Program-made: the position numbers and the translations under genes
Part shown: positions 1 to 5,638 of the stretch, piece by piece
Layout: the number at the start of each line of letters is the position of its first letter
Position numbering within the stretch: the first letter of the stretch is position 1
The notes under the pieces: model-generated
The model's database searches: none
Seen by the model: the letters and a program-made list of their open reading frames with translations, nothing else
What the model was told of the DNA's origin: nothing
Origin: Rhizobacter sp.
GTDB taxonomy: Bacteria; Pseudomonadota; Gammaproteobacteria; Burkholderiales; Burkholderiaceae_C
DNA length: 6,269 nucleotides
Direction: 5' to 3'
Assembly: GCA_025351675.1 (NCBI GenBank)
Contig: JANXVK010000215.1
Coordinates: 1-6,269, forward strand

Positions 1-773
1 ATCTGGTTCCAAGCCCCGCTGATCAGCACCTCGAACACATGCACCAGCACGAACAGCAGCAGCCCCGCGGCCGCCAAAAAGTGCAAGGTGCGCGCCGACT
101 GGCGCCCGCCGAGCAGGTCGACCCAGCCGGTAAATACCGCGTCGAGCCGCGGCGACATCGCCAAGCCGGCGATGATCATCAGCGGCAGCAATCCGAAGAT
201 CACCGCGAGATACGCCAGGTTCTGCAGCACGTTGTAGCGCTTCGCCGCCTCGCCTGTCTCGTGCCTGAACAGCAGGTGGTTCCTGATCGAGCGGCCGATG
301 TTGCGCAGCTCGGCGCGCGTGGGCAGCAGGTCGCGCGACAGGTGGCCGCTCGCGATCGCGTACGCCACGTAGGCGACGCCGTTGAGCACGAACAGCCAGG
401 CGAAGAAGAAGTGCCAGTTGCGGCCCAGGGCCAGCGACTGCGTGCTCGGAATCGTCGCCCACGACGGGAACGCACGCACCACCTTGGCGCCCTCGCCACC
501 GACGGTCGAGGCGCCGAGCACGCCGTCGGTCGAGAAGCGGTGGCCGGCGATCGTCGTGATGCCGGTGACGCCGCCGCCCGCCACGTTGAGCGCACCGATC
601 GAGACCCAGGCCTTGTCGAAGGTCGAGTCCTTGCCCCAATACAGCGCCGGGTGCGCGTTGAAGATCTGCAGCCCGCTCATCAGCAGGATCGTCAGGCAGA
701 TCACGTTGATCCAGTGCATCGCGCGCACCGGCAGGCGGTGGCGGTAGATGCGGTGCGGCGCGGGCGAGGTCAT
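1..773 (-). CDS. Di-heme cytochrome b (cytochrome b561 / thiosulfate reductase cytochrome b type), 3' end cut off
   Basis: Inner-membrane electron carrier that would pass electrons between the quinone pool and a periplasmic oxidoreductase. The frame is open from ATG at 773 to the window edge, giving 257 codons without a stop. Four hydrophobic segments lie at about residues 22-38, 118-142, 183-206 and 228-252. Histidines placed as in b-type heme ligands are visible at H20 (RAMHW), H121 (NWHFFF), H231 (TLHFL) and H245 (LVHVFE). A hydrophilic loop of about 75 residues (41-117) separates helices 1 and 2. The family (COG4117-like) is often encoded beside a molybdopterin oxidoreductase; if so, that partner lies beyond base 1, which cannot be seen. 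The start is 58 bases after the stop of the M14 peptidase gene, so cotranscription is plausible. No clear Shine-Dalgarno precedes the ATG; the start was chosen because the MHW motif follows at the usual short distance. Exact partner and substrate are unknown. Confidence 0.88.
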   Translation of the reverse strand, partial: MTSPAPHRIYRHRLPVRAMHWINVICLTILLMSGLQIFNAHPALYWGKDSTFDKAWVSIGALNVAGGGVTGITTIAGHRFSTDGVLGASTVGGEGAKVVRAFPSWATIPSTQSLALGRNWHFFFAWLFVLNGVAYVAYAIASGHLSRDLLPTRAELRNIGRSIRNHLLFRHETGEAAKRYNVLQNLAYLAVIFGLLPLMIIAGLAMSPRLDAVFTGWVDLLGGRQSARTLHFLAAAGLLLFVLVHVFEVLISGAWNQ

Positions 774-831
774 GCGGGTCGGTCGGCGGGTCGGTGGAGT
801 TCTTACGCTGCGCTGATTTCAACCGCGGCGC

Positions 832-2574
832 TCATTGCATCGGCGTCATCCTGATCTCGGGCCGCGTCAACACCCGCGCCTGCGACTTGAGCTCGGTGAC
901 GATGCGGTTCGCGACGAAGCCGTTCTGCGTGTCGGGCTCCATCGCGGCGATGATCAGGTTGGCGAGCGGCTGGTCGAGGCCGATGTAGTAGCTGCCGGCG
1001 CGCACGTCGATCAGCGCCGGCACCAGATCGACCTTGACGCGCAAGGCACCGCCCGCGTCGGCGATGCTGCCGCGCACGTCGTTACGCACGGCGAGTTCGC
1101 GCGCGGTCTCGGCCCAGGTTTCGCCACGCAGCGCACCGGCATCGTCCAGCCGCTGCACCTGCACGCCCAGCCCCCGCAGGCGCAGCGCCGCATCGGTCTG
1201 GTCGGCGCCGAGCCAGTAGCCGCACGGGCGGGCGCGGCGCTTCACGGCGGCGAGTTCGAGCGCCGAGTCCCAAATGACGTTGACGGTCTTGTCGGCACCG
1301 GTCTGCGGGTCGAGCATCTGCAGGTTGTATTCGCTCGGCGTCGCAGCGGCCTCGACGATCATCTCGCCCCGGCACGCTTTCGATGCGACCTCGGCATCGA
1401 CGAAGCGGCGCAGCTTCAGCAGGTCGTCGGCGCGCGCGGCGGTGCTCTGCAGCACGCTCCTGATCGCGGCGACGTGCGTGTGCACGCGGCGCGCGAGGTG
1501 CGCGCGGCCGAGGCCGACGCCGCGCGTCTCGATCAAAAAGCTCACCGCGTTGCGCAGGCCGTTGACGTTGCGCCCGGTGTCGGGCTGCACGCCGCCCATC
1601 GAGACCTTCTTGTCGGCGAGGTCGGCCGAGGTCGTGTAGTACCACTCGTGGCGCAGGCCTTGCGCGTTCAACGCCTGCAGCATCGGCTTGCGGAACCATT
1701 CTTCCGACGCCTTGGTGACGAAGGCCGGCAGGTTCGCAGTCATCGCGTACTGGATCAGCGCGTCGAAGCGCTGCGCAGCGCCGAACTTGTCGACGAAGCG
1801 GCCGAGCGCGGTGAATTCGTGCGCATCGACGACGACGACCGGATTGAACTCGCGGACCAGCTGCGCCTGCGCTTGCGCTTCGGGCGTGCGCAGCAGCAGG
1901 TGGTCGCGGTTCGCGTCGATGCCGCCGGCGGTGACGCGCTTGTCGGCGGCCGCACCGTCGGGGTTCGCGCGCGGCAGGATCACGACATCGATGCGGTCGA
2001 GCAGAGCGGCGAGCTTGCCGCTGGCGAGCTCCTGCGCGATCACGATCAGCGCCTCGGCGCCAGCCGGCTCGTCGCCGTGCTGCTGGCCAATCAACAGCAC
2101 GGTCGGGCGCGGCACGGGGGCGGCCGCACCCGTCGTCGCGAGCGGCGGCAGCGGGGCGCGGCTGAAGTGCAGCGCCTCAAGCGGCACGCCGGTCTGCGAG
2201 CTGCCGGCCTGCAGCAGCCGGATCGTGGTCGAGCCCGCGCTGCCGTCGCCGTCACGCGCCAAGCCCTTCAGCAGGCTGCGCAACTCGGCGTTGGTCGTGA
2301 ACCCGCTGCGGCCGGGCTCGAAGGCCGGCGTGCGGTACGCGACCGGCGGATCGGGGAAGCGCGCCGCCACCGCGGCGCTTTCGATCGGCGGCGCGGGCGC
2401 CGGCACGACCACCAGCGCGGGCACCTGTGCCGGTGGCTGCACAACGGCCACCGGCGCGGGCGCCACCGCCGCCGGGCGGCTCGGCGGCGGCATCGGCCGC
2501 ATGGGCACCTGCGGTGCGCTTGCGCAAGCCGTCAATGCGGCCACCAGCGTGCAACTCAACTTCCAACCCGACAT
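832..2574 (-). CDS. M14-family zinc carboxypeptidase, predicted lipoprotein
   Basis: Predicted zinc metallopeptidase of the carboxypeptidase A superfamily, 580 residues, anchored to the envelope by lipid. The N-terminus (MSGWKLSCTLVAALTAC) is a lipoprotein signal with lipobox LTAC and acylated Cys17. A Pro/Ala/Val-rich tether follows to about residue 65. M14 catalytic features appear in order: zinc ligands H166 and E169 in HGDE, the ANPDG segment, the Asn-Arg pair N222-R223 (substrate carboxylate binding in the family), third zinc ligand H252 in VDAHEF, and the general base E349 in FLIETRG. All key residues are present, so it should be active. About 230 further residues follow, with C401 and C451 as a possible disulfide. 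The ATG at 2574 is preferred over an in-frame ATG at 2619 because GGGAG sits 6 bases before it, and the longer form would overlap the upstream gene and bury the signal peptide. It lies 28 bases after the dehydrogenase gene. Substrate (peptide, peptidoglycan fragment or other amide) cannot be told from sequence. Confidence 0.92.
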   Translation of the reverse strand: MSGWKLSCTLVAALTACASAPQVPMRPMPPPSRPAAVAPAPVAVVQPPAQVPALVVVPAPAPPIESAAVAARFPDPPVAYRTPAFEPGRSGFTTNAELRSLLKGLARDGDGSAGSTTIRLLQAGSSQTGVPLEALHFSRAPLPPLATTGAAAPVPRPTVLLIGQQHGDEPAGAEALIVIAQELASGKLAALLDRIDVVILPRANPDGAAADKRVTAGGIDANRDHLLLRTPEAQAQAQLVREFNPVVVVDAHEFTALGRFVDKFGAAQRFDALIQYAMTANLPAFVTKASEEWFRKPMLQALNAQGLRHEWYYTTSADLADKKVSMGGVQPDTGRNVNGLRNAVSFLIETRGVGLGRAHLARRVHTHVAAIRSVLQSTAARADDLLKLRRFVDAEVASKACRGEMIVEAAATPSEYNLQMLDPQTGADKTVNVIWDSALELAAVKRRARPCGYWLGADQTDAALRLRGLGVQVQRLDDAGALRGETWAETARELAVRNDVRGSIADAGGALRVKVDLVPALIDVRAGSYYIGLDQPLANLIIAAMEPDTQNGFVANRIVTELKSQARVLTRPEIRMTPMQ

Positions 2575-2580
2575 GCACTG

Positions 2581-2585
2581 CTCCC
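2581..2585 (-). promoter_or_regulatory. Ribosome binding site of the M14 peptidase gene
   Basis: GGGAG on the minus strand, 6 bases before the ATG at 2574. It decides between this start, which leaves a clean lipoprotein signal, and the in-frame ATG at 2619. It lies in the 28-base gap after the dehydrogenase stop codon, which suits translation of a second gene on the same transcript. Confidence 0.7.
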
Positions 2586-2602
2586 GAATGTGGACCACGC
2601 GT

Positions 2603-3436
2603 TCAGCTCCAGCCGGCATCGACGACGAACTCCTGGGCCGTGATCATGCGCGCGGTGTCGGCGGCGAGAAACATCACCATGTGTGCGATGTCGGTGCCGA
2701 CGATCCGACCGCGAAGGCACTGGCTGCGTTCCATCTCGGCCTCGCCGGCGGCGTCGAGCCACAGGTCGACCTGGCGCTGCGTCATCACCCAGCCCGGCAC
2801 GACGCAGTTGACGCGGATGCCGTCGCGCCCGAGCTCGCGCGCCAAGCTGCGCGTGAAGCCGCTCATCGCCGACTTGGCGGTGGCGTACACCGACAGGCCG
2901 AGCGTCTTGTTCTTCCAGCTGACCGAGCCGAGGTTGACGATGGCGCCACCACCGCGCTCGCGCATCGGGCCGATCACCGCCTGGGTCGCGAAGAAGTGCG
3001 GCCGCAGGTTGACGGCGATGCGCTCGTCGAAGAACTCGGGCGTCACGGCCTCGAAGGCATGCCGATCGTCGTTCGCGACGTTGTTGACGAGCACGCCGAC
3101 GCCGCCGAGCCGCGCGATCAGCGTCGCCATCGCGGCCTGCAGCGCGGGCACGTCGGTCACGTCGCACAACTGGAAATGCGCGTTCGGCAGGCTGGCCGCG
3201 AGCGCCTTGCCGGCGGCCTCGTCGCGGTCGAGAAAGCCGACCGCGCAGCCTTGCGCCGCGAAGCCGCGCACGATGTCGGCGCCAATGCCACTGGCGCCGC
3301 CGGTGACGATCACGCCCTGACCGTTCAGGCTGTTGAAGCGCGCACCGGCGAGCTCGACCTGTGGCACGTGGCCGTGGCGGGCTTCGGCGATCACCTGCGC
3401 TGCGCTGGTGCTGCCGGTCTCGACTGCGTCTGTCAT
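2603..3436 (-). CDS. Short-chain dehydrogenase/reductase, D-xylose 1-dehydrogenase-like (sugar 1-dehydrogenase)
   Basis: Classical SDR of 277 residues, predicted cytoplasmic, probably oxidising an aldose to its lactone with NAD+. Rossmann motif TGGASGIG is at 45-52. D70 at the end of beta-strand 2 (FLD) favours NAD over NADP. The catalytic set N143, S171, Y184 and K188 is complete (YATAK, with Ser 13 residues before Tyr). The segments NDDRH (122-126), the RGGGAIVN / GSVSW region, QCLRGRIV (239-246) and terminal VDAGWS match, from memory, the Caulobacter-type D-xylose dehydrogenase and related sugar dehydrogenases, so the subfamily call is good but the exact sugar is not known. The usual NNAG motif reads NNVA at 118-121. 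The N-terminus is about 25-30 residues longer than in that enzyme. The ATG at 3436 has only a weak AAGG ten bases upstream; a shorter start such as the GTG of residue 24 is possible. It is the first gene of a minus-strand run and is divergent from the response regulator. Confidence 0.9.
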   Translation of the reverse strand: MTDAVETGSTSAAQVIAEARHGHVPQVELAGARFNSLNGQGVIVTGGASGIGADIVRGFAAQGCAVGFLDRDEAAGKALAASLPNAHFQLCDVTDVPALQAAMATLIARLGGVGVLVNNVANDDRHAFEAVTPEFFDERIAVNLRPHFFATQAVIGPMRERGGGAIVNLGSVSWKNKTLGLSVYATAKSAMSGFTRSLARELGRDGIRVNCVVPGWVMTQRQVDLWLDAAGEAEMERSQCLRGRIVGTDIAHMVMFLAADTARMITAQEFVVDAGWS

Positions 3437-3589
3437 CGGTGGGAGGCCTTCGGATGGAATGATCGTGTTCGGCCGATTTTGCCGCACGCGGCTTGCGGAT
3501 GCCGAGCAACGTTTCGCGCCGTTTCCAGCCGCGTCCGTCGCAACCGTGTGGATCTCCGTCTCCGACACCGCGACCGAACCTGCCACGCC
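3437..3589. promoter_or_regulatory. Divergent intergenic region between the sugar dehydrogenase and LytTR regulator genes
   Basis: This 153-base gap must carry promoters for both outward-facing genes. I see no convincing sigma-70 -35/-10 pair in either direction. It holds adjacent repeats GTTTCGCGCC (3511-3520) and GTTTCCAGCC (3521-3530), the first of which resembles a LytTR half-site. A short imperfect inverted repeat, GCCGC-AC-GCGGC, lies at 3481-3492. Function is inferred from gene orientation. Confidence 0.45.
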
Positions 3590-4498
3590 ATGAATGCCAC
3601 GGCGCTGATCGCCGAAGACGAACCCTTGCTCGCCGCGAACTTGCAGGCCGAGCTGGCGCGGCTGTGGCCCGAACTGCGGATCGTCGCCAACGTCGGCCAT
3701 GGTGCCGCCGCGGTCGAACGCGGGTTGGCGCTAAAACCCGACGTGGTCTTGCTCGACATTCGCATGCCCGGTCTGAGCGGCTTGGAGGCCGCGCAGGCGC
3801 TGACCGAAGACTGGCCTGACGGCACACCGTTGCCGCTGATCGTGTTCGTCACCGCCTACGACCAGTACGCGCTGCAGGCCTTCGAGCGCGCCGCGATCGA
3901 CTATGTGCTGAAGCCGGTGCACACCGATCGCCTCGCGCAGACCTGCAAACGCTTGCAGGCGGACTTGCTGGCGCACAGCGAGCCGGCGCCGGCCGCACTC
4001 GATGCGACGCTGACCCAGCTGCGCGAGCTGCTCGCCGCGCCGGGCCTCGCGGCGGCGGCAAGCGCGGCCCCGCCACGGTTGAGCGTGATCCAGGCCAGCG
4101 TGGGCGCCGCGATCCACATGGTGCCGGTCGCCGACGTGCTGTACTTCGAGGCCGCCGACAAATACGTGCGCGTGATCACCGCGCAGCGCGGGTACCTGAT
4201 CCGCACATTGCTGCGCGACCTGCTGCCGCAACTCGACGGCCAGCGCTTCTGGCAAATCCACCGCGGCACGGTCGTGCGTGCGGATGCGGTTGCGGCCGCG
4301 CTGCGCGACGAGTCGGGCAAGGTGCACATCACGCTGCACGGGCACACCGACAATCTGGTCGCGAGCCGGCTCTACGCGCACCTGTTCAAGGCGATGCAGG
4401 GCGGCGTCGGCAGCGTGAGTCCGGCAGCTGCGCCGCAGCGCAGGCTGACCGGTCACTCCTCGATCAGAGCCGGTGCAGTTGCCCGTCCTCGAACTTGA
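3590..4498 (+). CDS. LytTR-family DNA-binding response regulator (LytR/AlgR type)
   Basis: Two-component response regulator, 302 residues, acting as a cytoplasmic transcription factor. The receiver domain spans about 4-125: acidic pair D10/E11, phospho-acceptor D56 in VVLLDIRMPG, T88 in FVTAYD and K108 in YVLKPV. A variable Ala/Pro-rich linker covers about 128-162. The LytTR DNA-binding domain covers about 164-268, with VLYFEAADKYVRV and FWQIHRGTVV typical of the family. All phosphorylation residues are intact. Residues 270-302 are an Ala/Arg/Pro-rich tail beyond the usual end of the domain, and the last 35 bases overlap the convergent lipoprotein gene. The ATG at 3590 fits the usual few residues before the first beta-strand; no Shine-Dalgarno is evident. 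The frame stays open far upstream, but that part is antisense to the left-hand genes and is not coding. No histidine kinase gene is adjacent in the window, so its sensor is unknown. Targets are unknown; the divergent dehydrogenase run is an obvious candidate. Confidence 0.93.
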   Translation: MNATALIAEDEPLLAANLQAELARLWPELRIVANVGHGAAAVERGLALKPDVVLLDIRMPGLSGLEAAQALTEDWPDGTPLPLIVFVTAYDQYALQAFERAAIDYVLKPVHTDRLAQTCKRLQADLLAHSEPAPAALDATLTQLRELLAAPGLAAAASAAPPRLSVIQASVGAAIHMVPVADVLYFEAADKYVRVITAQRGYLIRTLLRDLLPQLDGQRFWQIHRGTVVRADAVAAALRDESGKVHITLHGHTDNLVASRLYAHLFKAMQGGVGSVSPAAAPQRRLTGHSSIRAGAVARPRT

Positions 4499-4937
4499 CG
4501 CGATCCCCGCTGCGCAGGTCGTCGATGCGCTGGAAGTCGAAGTCGCGCACATTGCCGTTGTCGAAGCGCACCTGCACGCGGTAGATCTCGCCATCGCGCA
4601 GGCTGCGGTTCTGGTTCTCGATCGCGTTGCCGACGAGCGCACCGCCGACCGCGCCAACGCCGGTCGCGAGCGCGCGGCCCCCGCCCGCGCCGAAACGGTT
4701 GCCGACCACACCGCCGATTACCGCGCCCAGCAACGCACCGGCGCCGCTCGGGCGCTGCGACACCTGGACGTAGCCGATGTTCTCGACACGACCGTACTCG
4801 GCGTAGACCGGCGCCTGGCGCTGCATCGGCGGCTGCGCATAGGTCACGCGCTCACGCGGCGGCGCGACGACACAGCCGGCCGTCAGAAAGGCCAAGGCTG
4901 ACGCGGTGGCAAGGGTCGAAATTCGGTGCATGGACAT
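4464..4937 (-). CDS. Glycine-zipper 2TM-domain outer-membrane lipoprotein (SlyB/Pcp-like)
   Basis: Small lipoprotein of 157 residues, probably in the outer membrane. The N-terminus has a signal peptide ending in LTAGC with lipidated Cys22. A Pro/Gln/Tyr-rich stretch (about 25-60) leads to a glycine-zipper hairpin at about 64-105, with GxxxG-like spacing in GAVIGGVVGNRFGAGGG and GVGAVGGALVGNAIEN. The C-terminal part (about 116-157) is a small polar domain with VRFDNGNVRDF and GDRVKFEDGQLHRL, as seen in SlyB-like proteins. Members of this family stabilise the outer membrane and often respond to envelope stress or divalent-cation limitation; that role is family knowledge, not shown here. The first of two close ATGs (4937 and 4931) is chosen because AAGGAG lies 7 bases before it. 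Its 3' end overlaps the 3' end of the response-regulator gene by 35 bases on the opposite strand. It follows the secreted-protein gene on the same strand after 156 bases. Confidence 0.92.
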   Translation of the reverse strand: MSMHRISTLATASALAFLTAGCVVAPPRERVTYAQPPMQRQAPVYAEYGRVENIGYVQVSQRPSGAGALLGAVIGGVVGNRFGAGGGRALATGVGAVGGALVGNAIENQNRSLRDGEIYRVQVRFDNGNVRDFDFQRIDDLRSGDRVKFEDGQLHRL

Positions 4938-5093
4938 GGGATAACTCCTTCGGGTCGGATCATTGCCGCACGAGTATCGCCGTGGGCGGCTTGCGAGCCA
5001 TTCTTTTACTTTTCGGCTGGGCCCGCCATCGGAAGCGCCGGCTCGACCGCGTGGGGTGCTGCGCCCGCGTCGCGTCGTCGTCCGCCTGCAAGA
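4938..5093 (-). other. Intergenic region between two small envelope-protein genes
   Basis: A 156-base gap read on the minus strand after the secreted-protein gene and before the lipoprotein gene. It contains an A-rich run on the minus strand (about 5000-5018, AAAAGTAAAAGAAT) that stands out from the GC-rich surroundings, and a -10-like GATACT some 40 bases before the lipoprotein start, but no good matching -35. I see no clear hairpin followed by a T run. It may hold the lipoprotein's own promoter; open frames through it are shadows. Confidence 0.35.
4945..4950 (-). promoter_or_regulatory. Ribosome binding site of the glycine-zipper lipoprotein gene
   Basis: AAGGAG on the minus strand, 7 bases before the ATG at 4937 and 13 before the alternative ATG at 4931. 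The spacing favours the upstream ATG. It is among the strongest Shine-Dalgarno sequences in the window, consistent with an abundant lipoprotein. Confidence 0.75.
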
Positions 5094-5474
5094 TCAGCGG
5101 CGATCGTGGCCGCCCCAGCGGCGGTCGTAGTCCTGGTCGTGGCGGTAACGGTAGCGGTCGCCGTGACGCCAGCCGGCGCGATCGCCCGGGTAATAGCGCG
5201 GGTACACGACCAGCGCCGGACCGTACACGACCGCCGGCGGATAGTACGCGACCGGCGGGCGCACGCGGTAGACCGGGGCCGGGGCGTAGACGCGGCCGTA
5301 GCCGTCTCCGTAGCCGTCTCCGTAGCCCCCGCCGTAGTAGCCCGGCCCGCCGGAGATCACGGTGCCGACGATTGGGGTGTTGACATTGACCGACCATGAA
5401 ACACCGGCGTTTGCGCTGGTGGCGACTAGCGCACCAATGGTGGTGACGGCGGCGAGAACCAAAGACCTGATCAT
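5094..5474 (-). CDS. Secreted Tyr/Gly/Arg-rich low-complexity protein of unknown function
   Basis: Small exported protein of 126 residues. A clear Sec signal peptide (residues 1-23) ends in SANA before GVSWSVNV, so the mature protein would be periplasmic or surface-exposed. The mature part has three zones: a short beta-like segment (24-42), a Gly/Tyr zone with repeats of YGDG, then a Pro/Tyr/Val zone with [16 protein letters not shown] and VVYPRYYPG. It ends in a charged Arg/His/Asp/Tyr tail. Similar small Pro/Tyr-rich exported proteins are frequent in Burkholderiales, usually annotated as hypothetical; I do not assign a function. No enzyme motif, lipobox or membrane helix beyond the signal is seen, and the mature part has no cysteine. 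The ATG at 5474 is fixed by GGAAGGA 7 bases upstream and by the signal peptide. The longer frame up to 5648 is rejected. It lies upstream of the glycine-zipper lipoprotein on the same strand and is divergent from glnS. Confidence 0.85.
   Translation of the reverse strand: MIRSLVLAAVTTIGALVATSANAGVSWSVNVNTPIVGTVISGGPGYYGGGYGDGYGDGYGRVYAPAPVYRVRPPVAYYPPAVVYGPALVVYPRYYPGDRAGWRHGDRYRYRHDQDYDRRWGGHDRR
5296..5337. repeat. Short 12-base tandem repeat inside the secreted-protein gene
   Basis: The unit CCGTAGCCGTCT (plus strand) occurs twice perfectly (5296-5307 and 5308-5319), followed by a degenerate third copy and a partial fourth. On the coding minus strand each unit encodes four residues, giving the [11 protein letters not shown] stretch. 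The 12-base period keeps the frame, so copy-number change would lengthen or shorten the protein without breaking it. Confidence 0.85.
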
Positions 5475-5638
5475 CTGACTGTCCTTCCTCGGGGCCCAAA
5501 TGGGCGACCTCGACAAGACTCTCAACGCGCGGCCGGGTTCCCCGGGCTGACGGCTTTCGGATGAACAGAGGTAAAGAGACGTTGCTGGCAGAATCGCGCT
5601 CCACGCCCATCGCCCTGCCGCTGCACGACCAGCCCCCC
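5475..5638. promoter_or_regulatory. Divergent intergenic region between the secreted-protein gene and glnS
   Basis: This 164-base gap must drive transcription both ways. Toward the secreted-protein gene (minus strand) there is TTGAGA at 5524-5519, a near match to a sigma-70 -35, but only a poor -10 at the right distance. Overlapping it, GGAACC (5541-5536) followed after 16 bases by GTC (5519-5517) resembles an extracytoplasmic-function sigma promoter. Toward glnS, CTGACG (5547-5552) and GTAAAG (5571-5576) are 18 bases apart and form a weak sigma-70-like pair. None of these is certain. Confidence 0.4.
5482..5488 (-). promoter_or_regulatory. Ribosome binding site of the secreted-protein gene
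   Basis: GGAAGGA on the minus strand, within GAGGAAGGA, 7 bases before the ATG at 5474. It selects this start, which begins a textbook signal peptide, over longer in-frame starts. Confidence 0.75.

Noticed and set aside
39..854. 271-codon open frame on the plus strand
   Set aside because: It is antisense to the cytochrome b gene, and the translation is Arg/Gln/Ala-rich without domains, while the minus strand encodes clear heme-binding helices.
2575..2619. Longer start of the M14 peptidase at 2619
   Set aside because: It would overlap the dehydrogenase stop, place charged residues before the signal peptide and ignore the GGGAG site before 2574.
835..2643. 602-codon open frame on the plus strand
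   Set aside because: It lies wholly antisense to the M14 peptidase, which has a full catalytic set and signal peptide. Its product is Arg/His/Ala-rich with no motif, typical of a GC-rich shadow frame.
1688..3589. Long in-frame upstream extension of the response-regulator frame (about 634 codons)
   Set aside because: The extension is antisense to the peptidase and dehydrogenase genes and shows only low-complexity translation. The receiver domain begins right after the ATG at 3590, so the upstream part is a lack of stop codons, not a fusion.
2556..3827. 423-codon open frame on the minus strand
   Set aside because: It overlaps the dehydrogenase in another frame and is Arg-rich with no motif; the dehydrogenase frame carries every SDR motif.
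4427..4439. Hairpin GCTGC-GCC-GCAGC as a terminator for the convergent genes
   Set aside because: The stem is only five pairs and no T run follows on either strand, so it does not meet the pattern of an intrinsic terminator.
4446..4455. Perfect 10-base palindrome TGACCGGTCA between the convergent genes
   Set aside because: Palindromes this short are expected by chance several times in a window this size, and it has no repeat partner or flanking symmetry. It may be an operator but nothing supports that.
3731..4711. 326-codon open frame on the minus strand
   Set aside because: It is antisense to the response regulator and out of frame with the lipoprotein; no recognisable features.
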